From the NCBI GenBank assembly GCA_045809745.1, contig JBJMXE010000062.1, positions 1-27,118 of the forward strand: DNA of 27,118 nucleotides. The letters are read 5' to 3'. The translations under genes and the position numbers were made by a program. The DNA is from DATFCK01 sp045809745. GTDB taxonomy: Bacteria > Verrucomicrobiota > Verrucomicrobiia > Chthoniobacterales > UBA10450. Position 1 is the first letter of the stretch. Every line of letters begins with the position of its first letter. Of the stretch, positions 8,110-16,573 are shown one piece after another. The notes under the pieces are model-generated. The model saw nothing but the letters and a program-made list of their open reading frames with translations. It was not told the origin of the DNA and made no database searches.

Positions 8110-8976
8110 ATGCAAGAAATACGCCTGAGCGTCGCTTTGGTGACTAGAAACCGGCCGGAAAGCCTGGCCCGTACCTTAGCTTCTCTCCGGGCGCAGGCGG
8201 TTCAGCCATGGGAAGTTGTCATATCTGACGACTCCGACGATCAGCAGGCCGCCGCTGTTCGACGAATCGCCGAAACCAACGATTGCCAGTATCAGGTTGG
8301 GCCTCGCCGCGGCCTGTATGCCAATCGCAATCAGGTGGCACTTGCCTGCCGTGGCACGCACCTCCGGACAATGGACGACGACCACGAGTTTCCGCCTGAT
8401 CACGTTCGGACGTGCCTCGCGGCGATCGAAAACGATGCGCGCGCAGTTTGGATCATTGGCGAGTTCCTACCCAACCAGGTCAGGGAAACACCGCCGGAAT
8501 GTCCGGGACAACTGCAGCCCCGCGGCTTTTCGATGGCCCCGCCAGACCCGGATAACTGTTGGGCAATTTCCGATGGCGCCGCGATTTATCCCCGGGAGAT
8601 TTTTGACCGCGGATTGCGATTCACTGAAGCGTTCCGGTTCGGAGCGCCATACCTGGAGTTTGGTAGCCGCCTGCATTTCCTCGGTTATCGCATTCGTCAA
8701 TTGCGATCCACCTACGTCATCCATCACTACGAGGCATCCAAAAGATCTCTGAGCGATCCTCAAGGAGAGATGGCCGCGGAGATTTTCGCAATGCTCTGCC
8801 ATTCGTTTGTGTATCAGCCAACGATCACAAACAAGATACTGTCGCTCGGCCAGATCGCGCTCGTGATGGCGCGCAGTCCCGCGATGGCTGCTTCGGCACT
8901 GCGGATGGCAATCCGCGAGTATCAAGCACAGCGTCGTGACATCTCAGTCCAGTCAAAGGCTACCGAGATCCGTTAG
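8110..8976 (+). CDS. Glycosyltransferase family 2
   Basis: A 288-residue GT-A fold protein. It begins RLSVALVTRNRPESLARTL (5-23), then VVISDDSDD (36-44), and has the metal-binding MDDDHEF (88-94, D89-D91). SDGAAIYPREIFDRGLRF (154-171) and YLEFGSRLHFLGY (181-193) fill the acceptor-site positions of family 2. Histidines 205-206 could serve the later part of the site. These are inverting transferases using nucleotide sugars. The ATG at 8110 is chosen because it sits just before the first beta strand; ten codons upstream are open. It is the only gene on the plus strand inside the EPS cluster, and its last 24 bases overlap the 3' end of the facing GT4 gene. It has no membrane segment of a processive synthase. 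Confidence 0.88.
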   Translation: MQEIRLSVALVTRNRPESLARTLASLRAQAVQPWEVVISDDSDDQQAAAVRRIAETNDCQYQVGPRRGLYANRNQVALACRGTHLRTMDDDHEFPPDHVRTCLAAIENDARAVWIIGEFLPNQVRETPPECPGQLQPRGFSMAPPDPDNCWAISDGAAIYPREIFDRGLRFTEAFRFGAPYLEFGSRLHFLGYRIRQLRSTYVIHHYEASKRSLSDPQGEMAAEIFAMLCHSFVYQPTITNKILSLGQIALVMARSPAMAASALRMAIREYQAQRRDISVQSKATEIR

Positions 8977-10152
8977 GGCCGAGCGATAATACTCGGCCGT
9001 ATCGCTGCTGATCTTCGGCCAGCGGTACCGCTGCGCGGTTTCGATACTCGCGCGTTGAAGTTGCTGATACTCTGCCGGACCGAGCCCAAGCGTTCTGACG
9101 AGTGCGTTTGCGAACTCTTCCACATTCCCTGTCGTAACCAGCAATTCGCGAAAGTCGCGCAAGATGTCGCGTGGTCCGCCGTGATTGAATGCCACCGTTG
9201 GAATGCCGGCGGCAAGCTGCTCCAGGACGGCGAGTCCAAAACCTTCCACGTAGCTCGGAAAGGCGCCCACGGTGCAATCGGCAAGCAGATTCGGCAGATC
9301 GTCAGGGGTGAATTCTGAGATCGATTCGATTGAATCAGCCACGTCATCACCGACATCGCTGAGCACTGTTTCAGCCGAGACCATTGTGCCCAGAAAACGG
9401 AACTTCGCTTCAGGGACCTGTTGCCGAACCCGACGAATGATCTCACCCCAAACCTTCGATCCTTTTCGTGGTGCCCACATCCCCACGAAGCTGATTCGTT
9501 TGGCTTGAAGACGGCCGTTCGAGTGTGAAATGGTGGACGAGAGCGCATCGTATTGTTCGTCGGTCAGACCGTAGGGCTCGACCAAAACCGGCGCGTTTAG
9601 CCGGCCGTCCCGCCGGAGGAACTCCGCTTCTTCTGTATTTGGAACATTAATCAGATCAGCCTGCCGCAGCGCCGAATCAGAAACCGCGATGACCCGCCGA
9701 TTGACGGCGCCGTAGAATAGTCGGCCTGCAACACTGCCCTGGTTCATCCCTGGCCATCGGGTGTGCACGCTCTTTTCAAATTCGTCGTACAATCTATGAG
9801 AGCCGACAGAACGTGCGACCAACAGCCCGGTGAAGTTCAGCCCGGCCTTGCCTGTCTTGATCGAACCGATCAACGCGTCGATCACATCGAATCGGCCGCG
9901 ATGCTTGCGAACAAATGCTGCTGCTCGGATCGGAAACAGCAGCCGCCTAACCGCAAATTCCCGTGAAGACCGGTGACCAGATGGGAACGCTTCCGAGAAG
10001 GTAAAGCGCTCCACCTCATGACCAGCCGCTCGCCACTGGTCGGCCAATTCCATGTAAATGCGCGCGGCGCCCAAATGCCGGTTCCACTCCAGGTTCAGTA
10101 TGATCAGGATGCGAAGCTGCTTCGATACGGGATCCACGTTGGCAGACGACAT
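8953..10152 (-). CDS. Glycosyltransferase family 4
   Basis: A 399-residue GT-B enzyme. RILIILNLEWNRHLGAARI (14-32) starts the N-terminal domain. ISFVGMWAPRKGSKVWGEII (220-239) is the donor loop, and EGFGLAVLE (E303, E311) is a complete EX7E motif, followed by GIPTVAFNHGGPRDIL. It is a standard retaining transferase. The ATG at 10152 lies 2 bases past the TAA of the upstream gene; an upstream TTG at 10170 is possible but less likely. It is the last gene of the first minus-strand block and meets the plus-strand GT2 gene tail to tail with a 24-base overlap. The substrate is unknown. Confidence 0.88.
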   Translation of the reverse strand: MSSANVDPVSKQLRILIILNLEWNRHLGAARIYMELADQWRAAGHEVERFTFSEAFPSGHRSSREFAVRRLLFPIRAAAFVRKHRGRFDVIDALIGSIKTGKAGLNFTGLLVARSVGSHRLYDEFEKSVHTRWPGMNQGSVAGRLFYGAVNRRVIAVSDSALRQADLINVPNTEEAEFLRRDGRLNAPVLVEPYGLTDEQYDALSSTISHSNGRLQAKRISFVGMWAPRKGSKVWGEIIRRVRQQVPEAKFRFLGTMVSAETVLSDVGDDVADSIESISEFTPDDLPNLLADCTVGAFPSYVEGFGLAVLEQLAAGIPTVAFNHGGPRDILRDFRELLVTTGNVEEFANALVRTLGLGPAEYQQLQRASIETAQRYRWPKISSDTAEYYRSALTDLGSL

Positions 10153-10154
10153 GG

Positions 10155-10985
10155 TTAGAGATTCAGCCAAAACTTGTGACGAACCGGATCCACGTAATGA
10201 CGCAGGATGATATCGGGGCCGGCATAACGATCCGGATAAACAAACTGATCATCCAGTTGCAGCACGTACTTCATCGGATCAAGAGGCTTCGCCCCGTTCG
10301 CGTGCATGGCAATGTGAGTCAGCGTCTGGTTGGTGAAGAAGGTGGGTTCCCCGGCGAGTGAGCTGAGCCTCTCGATGCTGCTCGACCAATCGAGCGGCCG
10401 CCGCAGAAGAAGCACACCGGTGTTTACCGGCTCGCTCGCTTCATTATCGGTTCGCAGCAGGCGCGAGTCTCCGGCGAAGCCGCAATCCTGGAGGTAATGG
10501 GCAGGCACCTCGGTTTGGTTAACCAGGGTTTCCAACTCCGGAGCAGCCGGAAAGAAGAGGACGTCGGAGTCGACATAAAGAGCGGGCTTTTGCCGCGGCA
10601 GTGACATGATCAGGGCGAGCTGTTTGCCCGTAGGATGATCGCGGAAGTAGGGTACCACGGATTGTGGTACGCTGGCCGGAGGTGGCGGCAGCTGTTCCAC
10701 GTGAACGCATGGATCCACTCGATATAGGAGGTCCATAGTTGTCTTAGTGTGGCTGCCGTCTGAAACCACGACGAACCGCGACGGCCGACCCGCGCACTTC
10801 AGAAACGAACGGATCGATGCAACCTGTTCGGCGACACGGCGTTCACTTGAATAAGCAAAAACCTCCATTGGAATTTCGCGGTCGGGCGAGATTTTCCGGC
10901 TAACGGTCACTGGTAAAAGCGCTGTGTAAGCCGCCTCTGCCAGCCGAGCCCTGACGCGCGCGAAATGGTAGCCGTAGTTCGGCAT
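10155..10985 (-). CDS. Putative GT8-like (nucleotide-diphospho-sugar) glycosyltransferase
   Basis: A 276-residue protein resembling GT-A transferases of the GT8/nucleotide-diphospho-sugar group. ALYVDSDVLFF (135-145) supplies a DxD-type metal site (D139, D141). PVNTGVLLLRRPLDW (186-200) and FTNQTLTHIAMH (217-228) match the acceptor-side blocks seen after the DxD in this group. The ending LRHYVDPVRHKFW (261-273) resembles the C-terminal H..G..KPW element of GT8. There is no signal peptide or membrane segment. It is 5 bases downstream of the flippase gene and directly followed by a GT4 gene, so it belongs to the same operon. The fold call is reasonable, the family number tentative and the sugar unknown. 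Confidence 0.65.
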   Translation of the reverse strand: MPNYGYHFARVRARLAEAAYTALLPVTVSRKISPDREIPMEVFAYSSERRVAEQVASIRSFLKCAGRPSRFVVVSDGSHTKTTMDLLYRVDPCVHVEQLPPPPASVPQSVVPYFRDHPTGKQLALIMSLPRQKPALYVDSDVLFFPAAPELETLVNQTEVPAHYLQDCGFAGDSRLLRTDNEASEPVNTGVLLLRRPLDWSSSIERLSSLAGEPTFFTNQTLTHIAMHANGAKPLDPMKYVLQLDDQFVYPDRYAGPDIILRHYVDPVRHKFWLNL

Positions 10986-10990
10986 CCGCG

Positions 10991-12304
10991 TTAAGCCACT
11001 GCCGGCTGTTGATGACGAAAGCCGCGGAAACTGAGGAACAGATTGAGCAACACACTGGGGACGGCTGAGATCAGGTTGAAAAACAGAACGCTCCTGACCG
11101 AACTGAAATCAATGAAAGGAATCAGCGCGACTTGAGTAAGCAGCGTTCCGGGAATGTAGAGCCACGATCCGGAGATCCAGCCTTTCGCTGAATTGAGCCC
11201 CCAGATAGCACCGGCGACGGCGTTCAGAACCGCACCAGCAACCATAAGAACAAGCTCGCTGCTCAAATGCTGGTAATTATTGCCCAGGACGAACAAGAAC
11301 TGCCTTGGAAAAAATGCGGCGAGACAGACAACGAAAATGCCGAACCCGGTAACACCACCGACCACGGCGGCGTAAAGCAGCCTGAGTTTGGCCCGTTGAT
11401 GACAGCGAGCGAATGCAGGGATGAAGACATTCGCGAGCAGGTTGCTGAGCACTGCAAAAATCATAGCGAGACGCCCAAGCGCGCCCACTTCCGCCACTGC
11501 GCTTACTCGATTAGCGAATATGCTAATCAGGAACACCGTGATCTGTCCCTGGAAACAGTAGAAGATCGCATTCGGTGCGAGTTTACGGATAAATCGCACG
11601 ATCACCCGTCGATCTTCCTCGTCAGCGGCAGCGTGCAAGTCGACGACGCCGGTGGTGTATTGGCGGAGCATCAGAAACTGGACAAAGAAAGCGATCACCG
11701 CTACGGCGATCGCCACAGCGGCATTCAGAAAGGCGAGTAGCACCAGCAGGCCGATGAGCCGCAGTGTTGCCGCAGAGAAATCGATGAGCTGAATCCGGCC
11801 AATATCGGATCGCAGTCGCGGCACAACACTGAGCACGCCCGAGGACAACTGTGGCAGCAAGCCGAGCACAACCAGCGCGATGAGCAGCCCGGTGTAAGCC
11901 AGACCGGCTCCATTTCGGGCCAGCAACAAATAAAGAACGGGCACAACGCAAATAACAGCGGCGATGGCCAGCTGTTTGCGCAGGTGTAAGCCGGTGTTGA
12001 TCAATTCACCGAATCGGCGCCGATCCTGCCAAACATGACCGCCGATCGATATGACGCCCGTGCTAATCCCAATGTCGGCCAGGAGGTTCAGCGTGCCCTG
12101 CATCGTATTGGCGATGGTGAAGTAGGCGTACTCCTGCTGCGTTAACGAGCGAATCACCAAGATGCCGCTGAGAAATCCGATGACCTGAACAATGCCCTGG
12201 ACCACGGCCACGTTCCCGATGATCCGGACGTGATAGAATGCGCGCCGCATAACTGGCGCGAAACCCGCGCCCATGACGGAAGATGAGACGGGACCGGGAT
12301 TCAT
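10991..12304 (-). CDS. Oligosaccharide flippase, Wzx/MOP superfamily
   Basis: A 437-residue membrane protein with about 12 hydrophobic segments, the usual number for Wzx. The first helices contain GNVAVVQGIVQVIGFLSGI (30-48) and IRSLTQQEYAYFTIANTMQG (51-70), a common opening for polysaccharide flippases of the MOP exporter superfamily. These proteins move undecaprenyl-diphosphate-linked repeat units from the cytoplasmic to the periplasmic leaflet. Together with the polymerase-like and Wzc-like genes this indicates a Wzx/Wzy-dependent pathway rather than an ABC or synthase system. The start is ATG at 12304; other Met codons follow at residues 11 and 19. It is separated from the Wzc-like gene by 118 bases, the largest gap within the operon. 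Confidence 0.88.
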   Translation of the reverse strand: MNPGPVSSSVMGAGFAPVMRRAFYHVRIIGNVAVVQGIVQVIGFLSGILVIRSLTQQEYAYFTIANTMQGTLNLLADIGISTGVISIGGHVWQDRRRFGELINTGLHLRKQLAIAAVICVVPVLYLLLARNGAGLAYTGLLIALVVLGLLPQLSSGVLSVVPRLRSDIGRIQLIDFSAATLRLIGLLVLLAFLNAAVAIAVAVIAFFVQFLMLRQYTTGVVDLHAAADEEDRRVIVRFIRKLAPNAIFYCFQGQITVFLISIFANRVSAVAEVGALGRLAMIFAVLSNLLANVFIPAFARCHQRAKLRLLYAAVVGGVTGFGIFVVCLAAFFPRQFLFVLGNNYQHLSSELVLMVAGAVLNAVAGAIWGLNSAKGWISGSWLYIPGTLLTQVALIPFIDFSSVRSVLFFNLISAVPSVLLNLFLSFRGFRHQQPAVA

Positions 12305-12422
12305 AATCAGCTAGTCAGTTGAGCAGATGAGCTGGCGAAGTGCCATCTGAGACAGAGTCGCTCGCTCAATGCGGCGCAGCATCTGTTGTGAGAGCGCGCG
12401 GCCTAACCTCGACCGCAAAGCA
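12305..12422. other. 118-base gap between kinase and flippase genes with an imperfect palindrome
   Basis: This is the longest non-coding stretch inside the first minus-strand block. It contains a 14-base imperfect palindrome ATGCGGCGCAGCAT at 12369-12382 (12 of 14 positions symmetric). No T-run follows on either strand, so it is not a standard intrinsic terminator. It may hold an internal promoter or an mRNA processing site, but nothing in the sequence decides. Confidence 0.25.
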
Positions 12423-14582
12423 CTACAGCCTGGTGGGCTGGTTAAAGTGCGGGCCCGGATCGAAAGCTTCGCGTTCACCTTCGCCAGTAGCGGTCGGGGT
12501 GTTGTAATACTCCGAGTATTGATAGTAGTAGTACTCGGGCAGCGAAGTATCGACGAAGTTCAGGATCACTCCGGGCACGTTGACCTGACGGCTATAGAGA
12601 AGATCCAGCGCCTTCCTGGTAAGACGCGCAGAAGTGTAGGCCAGCCGTACCACAAAGATGGTGGCATCAATCTTTGGCGCCAAGCTCGTGGTATCGTCAG
12701 CAGCAAGGACCGGCGAGCTGTCGATCACGATGTAATCGTAGTGATTGTAAATATCCTGCAGAAGCGCGTCGGTTGAATCTCTCAACAAATGCTCACTAGG
12801 CTGAGCCAAAGTCTTGCCTCGTGGCAGCAGAAATAAACTCGGCACATGCGTCGGCACGACGACCTCGCGCCAATTCACTTCCTGTTTGAGCACTTCGGCG
12901 AACCCGATCTTAGACGAAACGCCAAACGCTTCGCGCAGAGCACCGCGGCGCAGATCGCAGTCGATTAGCAAAGTCCGGGCGCCGGAAAGCGCCATGGTGA
13001 TTGCCAGGTTGGCGGAAACAGTGGATTTACCCTCGTTAGGAACCGCACTGGTGATGAGGAAGGTTTTCGGCCGGACGCCTTCGCACGGCATGAAGAAGAT
13101 TGAGGACCGGACGTTCCGATAGGATTCGGCGAACACATGACGGGCATCGTCAGGCTGCAACAAGGTAACATCTCCTTTAACCCGTTCTTTCGGGATCTGA
13201 CCCAGCACGTTCTCGGTAAAGTGATGCTGAAATTCCCCAATCGAAGCCATTCTATCGTCGATGCGGTCGAGCAGGATCAGAATAAGGATGCCGGCGAAAG
13301 CACCGCAGCCGAGTCCGAGCAACAAGCTCTTGATTAATCCCGGGCGAACCGACATCGGAGCACTGGCCGCTTCCATGATACCAACTTGATCGCCGCTATC
13401 GACGACCTGCGAAACGTCGATTTCCTTAAGGTTGTTAGTCAGCCGATCATACAACAGTTTCAACCGATCGACTTTGCCTTTGACGCGATTGAACTGCGCC
13501 AACCGTTGGCTCAGGTCGAGCGCCTTGGCCTCCCATTCCTTAATATTCGACTGCAGGTTCTCCATCTGTTTGCCGATGGATTTCCGGCGGGTGTCGAGTT
13601 TCTCGACCGTGTCATTTCGATAGAGCTCGATCAGGCGTTCCTGCTTCGTGATCTCGTCGTTGAGCTTGAGAATTTTAGGATGTTTCGGCCGAAGATCCTT
13701 GGCCAACGTGTCGCGCTCGGCTTTCAGTAACTGCACCTGCTGTTTCGCGCGCAGATAATCCGCCTCCGGTCCAACATCGGAGAATGGCAATCCTTTGTCC
13801 TCATTTGCTGCTCCTTCGGTCGATGCTTCGCCAGCACCTCCGCTCTTATTCTGAGCACGGTCAAGATTTTGATCGAGGTCTAGTAAATTTAGGAGGTCGT
13901 ACTCGGTTTTCAGTCCGGCATATTCGCGGTTCAGTCGAACCAGATAGGCGGCGGCGCTGTTTCCTTCTTCCTGAATGAAGCCGATATTGTTTTGCTTCTG
14001 GAACTCCAGCATTTCATCCTCAGCCATCCGAAGGTCTTTCTCGGTCTGAATTAATTGCTCGGTGATGCCGCTGATCACAGAGTGCCCCTGCTCTTCCCGG
14101 CGACCTTTCTTGAAATCCAGATACTTCTGCATCACCGCGTTCAGATATGCCTGCGTGTATTCAGGCGCGGGACCGATCGCCGAAAGCTCGAAAATCGATG
14201 TGCGCGGCTTCTGAACGACCGTTAGAGTGACCTTAACCGGCGGTAACTCCGGATGAGCGGAACGCACCAGAGCTTCGGCTTCGCGCTTCACTTCCGTGCT
14301 CTGCATCAGTTGAATCTGAGTGCCGTAGAAATTGATCTGGTCTTCGCTGTATGCGACGCCCTGGGCGATGTTCAGTTTACCGGAAAGCATCATCTTGCTG
14401 GCCGAATAAAACTGCGGCGGCGTCTGATAACTGAGGAATGCCTCAACGAATAATCCCAGGCAGATCGTCAGAACCGGTATCCACCACCGCCTTAGCAACA
14501 GCGTCTTGTAGCGGTGAAGCCGGGTAATGAAAGAGTTGGCCCAGGAACCGGGCGTAGATTTTTCGCCAAAAGCCGATTGCAT
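12423..14582 (-). CDS. Wzc-like polysaccharide co-polymerase with C-terminal BY-kinase
   Basis: A 719-residue inner-membrane protein. The Wzz domain is bounded by TM1 (about 33-52) and TM2 (about 419-438), with a long periplasmic coiled-coil region (about 165-390). The cytosolic kinase has Walker A SAVPNEGKST (512-521), Walker A' TLLIDCDLR (537-545) and Walker B YIVIDSSP (617-624). It ends in a tyrosine cluster EYYYYQYSEYY (683-693). In Wzc, autophosphorylation of this cluster controls assembly of the octamer and chain length. ATG at 14582 is preferred, 2 bases past the Wza-like stop; an alternative GTG at 14588 overlaps that stop as GTGA. No cognate low-molecular-weight phosphatase is in the window. 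Fused domains are typical of Gram-negative co-polymerases. Confidence 0.92.
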   Translation of the reverse strand: MQSAFGEKSTPGSWANSFITRLHRYKTLLLRRWWIPVLTICLGLFVEAFLSYQTPPQFYSASKMMLSGKLNIAQGVAYSEDQINFYGTQIQLMQSTEVKREAEALVRSAHPELPPVKVTLTVVQKPRTSIFELSAIGPAPEYTQAYLNAVMQKYLDFKKGRREEQGHSVISGITEQLIQTEKDLRMAEDEMLEFQKQNNIGFIQEEGNSAAAYLVRLNREYAGLKTEYDLLNLLDLDQNLDRAQNKSGGAGEASTEGAANEDKGLPFSDVGPEADYLRAKQQVQLLKAERDTLAKDLRPKHPKILKLNDEITKQERLIELYRNDTVEKLDTRRKSIGKQMENLQSNIKEWEAKALDLSQRLAQFNRVKGKVDRLKLLYDRLTNNLKEIDVSQVVDSGDQVGIMEAASAPMSVRPGLIKSLLLGLGCGAFAGILILILLDRIDDRMASIGEFQHHFTENVLGQIPKERVKGDVTLLQPDDARHVFAESYRNVRSSIFFMPCEGVRPKTFLITSAVPNEGKSTVSANLAITMALSGARTLLIDCDLRRGALREAFGVSSKIGFAEVLKQEVNWREVVVPTHVPSLFLLPRGKTLAQPSEHLLRDSTDALLQDIYNHYDYIVIDSSPVLAADDTTSLAPKIDATIFVVRLAYTSARLTRKALDLLYSRQVNVPGVILNFVDTSLPEYYYYQYSEYYNTPTATGEGEREAFDPGPHFNQPTRL

Positions 14583-14584
14583 AC

Positions 14585-15283
14585 TCACATGTTGATCAGG
14601 CGCTGCGGGACGTAGATCTGATCGTCAGGCTGCAACGCCATGTCTTCTTCGGTGTGGCCTTCTTCGATGACCCGTTTCAGGTCCACGGTGAAATCCTGGC
14701 CATTCTTGCGGGTAACTTTTACCTTCCGTTTGTTCGCGAAATCCCCGAATCCCCCGGCCCGGATTACCGCTTTGCTGACGGTATAAGTTTCGTCAGCAGG
14801 AATCTCCTGCGGGCCTTGTCCGCGAACGGATCCATAGACGTAGATACGACCACGCGATTTCTCGCTGACGCGGTCCACGGCCAGGATCACGGTGGCGTGA
14901 TAGTAGTATTCCCGCTCCAGTAAACCTTTGATGCTGTAAGCCAGTTCCTTGCAGGTCCGTCCCTGGGCCGGCACGAGCCCGACATACGGCACCTCAAGTT
15001 CCCCGTTGTCGTTCACCCGCAGGCGCTGTGAATCGTTGTCACGATCTTCAACCACCCGAAAGCTGATGTAGTCGTTTGAGCCGAGGTGCTTCTTATCGTC
15101 GAGGACGGCCATCGAGTTGGTCCGCAGGACGGTGTTGTTAGTGGTGAGCGGCAGATCCGACGAAGGAGTTTTCTCCATCGGTGGAACTGGAAGCGGCGGC
15201 GAAGCGCTCTCTTGCGGGAATCGTTGGCCGAAGCCTGCCGAAACCGTTAAGGCGAATATGACTGCATAAACCCCGATTCTCAT
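14585..15283 (-). CDS. Short Wza-like polysaccharide export (OPX) protein, Poly_export + one SLBB
   Basis: A 232-residue secreted protein. The signal peptide MRIGVYAVIFALTVSAGFG is followed by Q20, with no cysteine, so no lipobox. After a Pro/Ser-rich linker comes a Poly_export domain (about 66-140), with LGSNDYISFRVVED at 67-80 and GELEVPYVGLVPAQG at 94-108. A single SLBB-type domain follows (about 146-228; IYVYGSVRGQG, AVIRAGGFGDF). The protein ends at QIYVPQRLINM with no C-terminal amphipathic helix. E. coli Wza is about 380 residues, is lipidated and has that helix to cross the outer membrane. This one is shorter and appears wholly periplasmic, so another protein must form the outer-membrane pore. 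Its neighbours are the beta-barrel gene 18 bases upstream and the Wzc-like gene downstream. Confidence 0.88.
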   Translation of the reverse strand: MRIGVYAVIFALTVSAGFGQRFPQESASPPLPVPPMEKTPSSDLPLTTNNTVLRTNSMAVLDDKKHLGSNDYISFRVVEDRDNDSQRLRVNDNGELEVPYVGLVPAQGRTCKELAYSIKGLLEREYYYHATVILAVDRVSEKSRGRIYVYGSVRGQGPQEIPADETYTVSKAVIRAGGFGDFANKRKVKVTRKNGQDFTVDLKRVIEEGHTEEDMALQPDDQIYVPQRLINM

Positions 15284-15301
15284 TCCCTGTTCTTCATCCG
15301 C

Positions 15302-16573
15302 TTAGAAGCTATAAGTTCCGTCTAACGAAACGCGGTTCTGTTCGTAGTCGCGCAGAGGCACATCAGAATCTTTTTTGGTGTATTGGTAGCGCAATCCCAA
15401 CGTGACATGCGGAGTCAGTTGATACCCAACGGTGAGGGCTCCGCCGTAGCGGTGCAGGTGCTCGTCGATGAAACCGCCGGATTCATTGGCGTCTTCGTAG
15501 AAGAACTCAGTGGAAAGCAAAGTGTTGCGGATGACGTTCCAGGAAATGGTGTGCCGAATATAGTTCAGCCTGATCGAGTTGGAATTCACGCCGAGTTGAT
15601 TCTCGTGACCGGCACTGATGGTCTGCCGAATGAAGCTGTTTAATCGGTGGGTGAGCAGAAGGTTGACGTAGTAGTCCGATACGTCACTGAAATCGGCGAC
15701 CAATCCCGCGCTGTCGAAATTGATCATCTGATAACCACCGGCAACTCGCAGCCGGAGGTTGTTGGTGATCTGGCTTTCCACGAAAGCGCCGACCGAGTAG
15801 TCGGTGGAATCGTTCAGCACGCTTTGATCATAATAATTGAAGACCGCGTATGACTCGAGACCGACATTCGTAGTCGAGCTCACCGCCAACTGAATTGTGC
15901 CGGTAAGCTCTTCCGCGTTTCGGTCGAGGTATTCGAAATCGCTGGTGGTCGAAATATAAGTGTAATGATCATAGCCAAGGGTCAGTACGATTTTGTTCAA
16001 GTCCCACAGCACTGACACGCCGCCGGTGTTTTGAAAGCGACCGTAATCAACGGTGTTGCTGAGCGCGGGTTCCGCGATCGGATCCTGTTGCAGTGACGGA
16101 CGGTCATGAATATTAATCCGGAAATCGCCAACGAAGATATCGAAGGAAACCTGAGTGGCAGGCGAGATCAGAATACCGTTCGTGTTGTCTTCGGAGTGAT
16201 CGAGATAGATGGAATAACCGATTCCGATATCCAGGGTCAGGGTGTTAATCTGGGTGATCGGCCAGATCGCGTTCAAGTTGACCTGCGGATGCAGGATGAA
16301 GTCGTCCTGCTTGTTATTCTCAGCGAAATTGATGTTGTCGTTGTACTCCACGCCCATGGTTGCGCTAACTCGAAACCGGACCGGGCCAACCAGCAAGTTG
16401 TAGGGCAATCGATCGATATCCTGCTGCCGGGCTTCGGAAGCGGCTTCTCCCGCGAGCGAAGGCCGGACGGCGTCCTGTGCGCGAACGCTAATCGCGCAGA
16501 GCATCGTTAAGGCGAAAAGAGCGACTCGCCCGAACGAGCAACGGAAACAGCGAAACGCAGCAAATGGGATCAT
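15302..16573 (-). CDS. Outer-membrane beta-barrel protein, probable EPS export porin
   Basis: A 423-residue protein from ATG 16573. The signal peptide has a basic N-terminus and hydrophobic core (about 17-30) and probably ends at SVRAQ. From about residue 66 the chain is rich in alternating hydrophobic/polar strands with aromatic girdles, for example FRVSATMGVEYNDNINF, IVLTLGYDHYTYIS and VTLGLRYQYTKK. It ends in GTYSF, with the terminal phenylalanine that the BAM machinery recognises. About 16-18 strands would fit the length. The frame stays open to 16732, but that leader lacks protein character and would bury the signal peptide. As first gene of the operon beside a Wza-like protein without an outer-membrane segment, it is likely the pore through which the polymer leaves. 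Confidence 0.8.
   Translation of the reverse strand: MIPFAAFRCFRCSFGRVALFALTMLCAISVRAQDAVRPSLAGEAASEARQQDIDRLPYNLLVGPVRFRVSATMGVEYNDNINFAENNKQDDFILHPQVNLNAIWPITQINTLTLDIGIGYSIYLDHSEDNTNGILISPATQVSFDIFVGDFRINIHDRPSLQQDPIAEPALSNTVDYGRFQNTGGVSVLWDLNKIVLTLGYDHYTYISTTSDFEYLDRNAEELTGTIQLAVSSTTNVGLESYAVFNYYDQSVLNDSTDYSVGAFVESQITNNLRLRVAGGYQMINFDSAGLVADFSDVSDYYVNLLLTHRLNSFIRQTISAGHENQLGVNSNSIRLNYIRHTISWNVIRNTLLSTEFFYEDANESGGFIDEHLHRYGGALTVGYQLTPHVTLGLRYQYTKKDSDVPLRDYEQNRVSLDGTYSF

Noticed and set aside
12305..12422. Intrinsic terminator between the kinase and flippase genes
   Set aside because: An imperfect palindrome exists, but no T-run follows in either direction.
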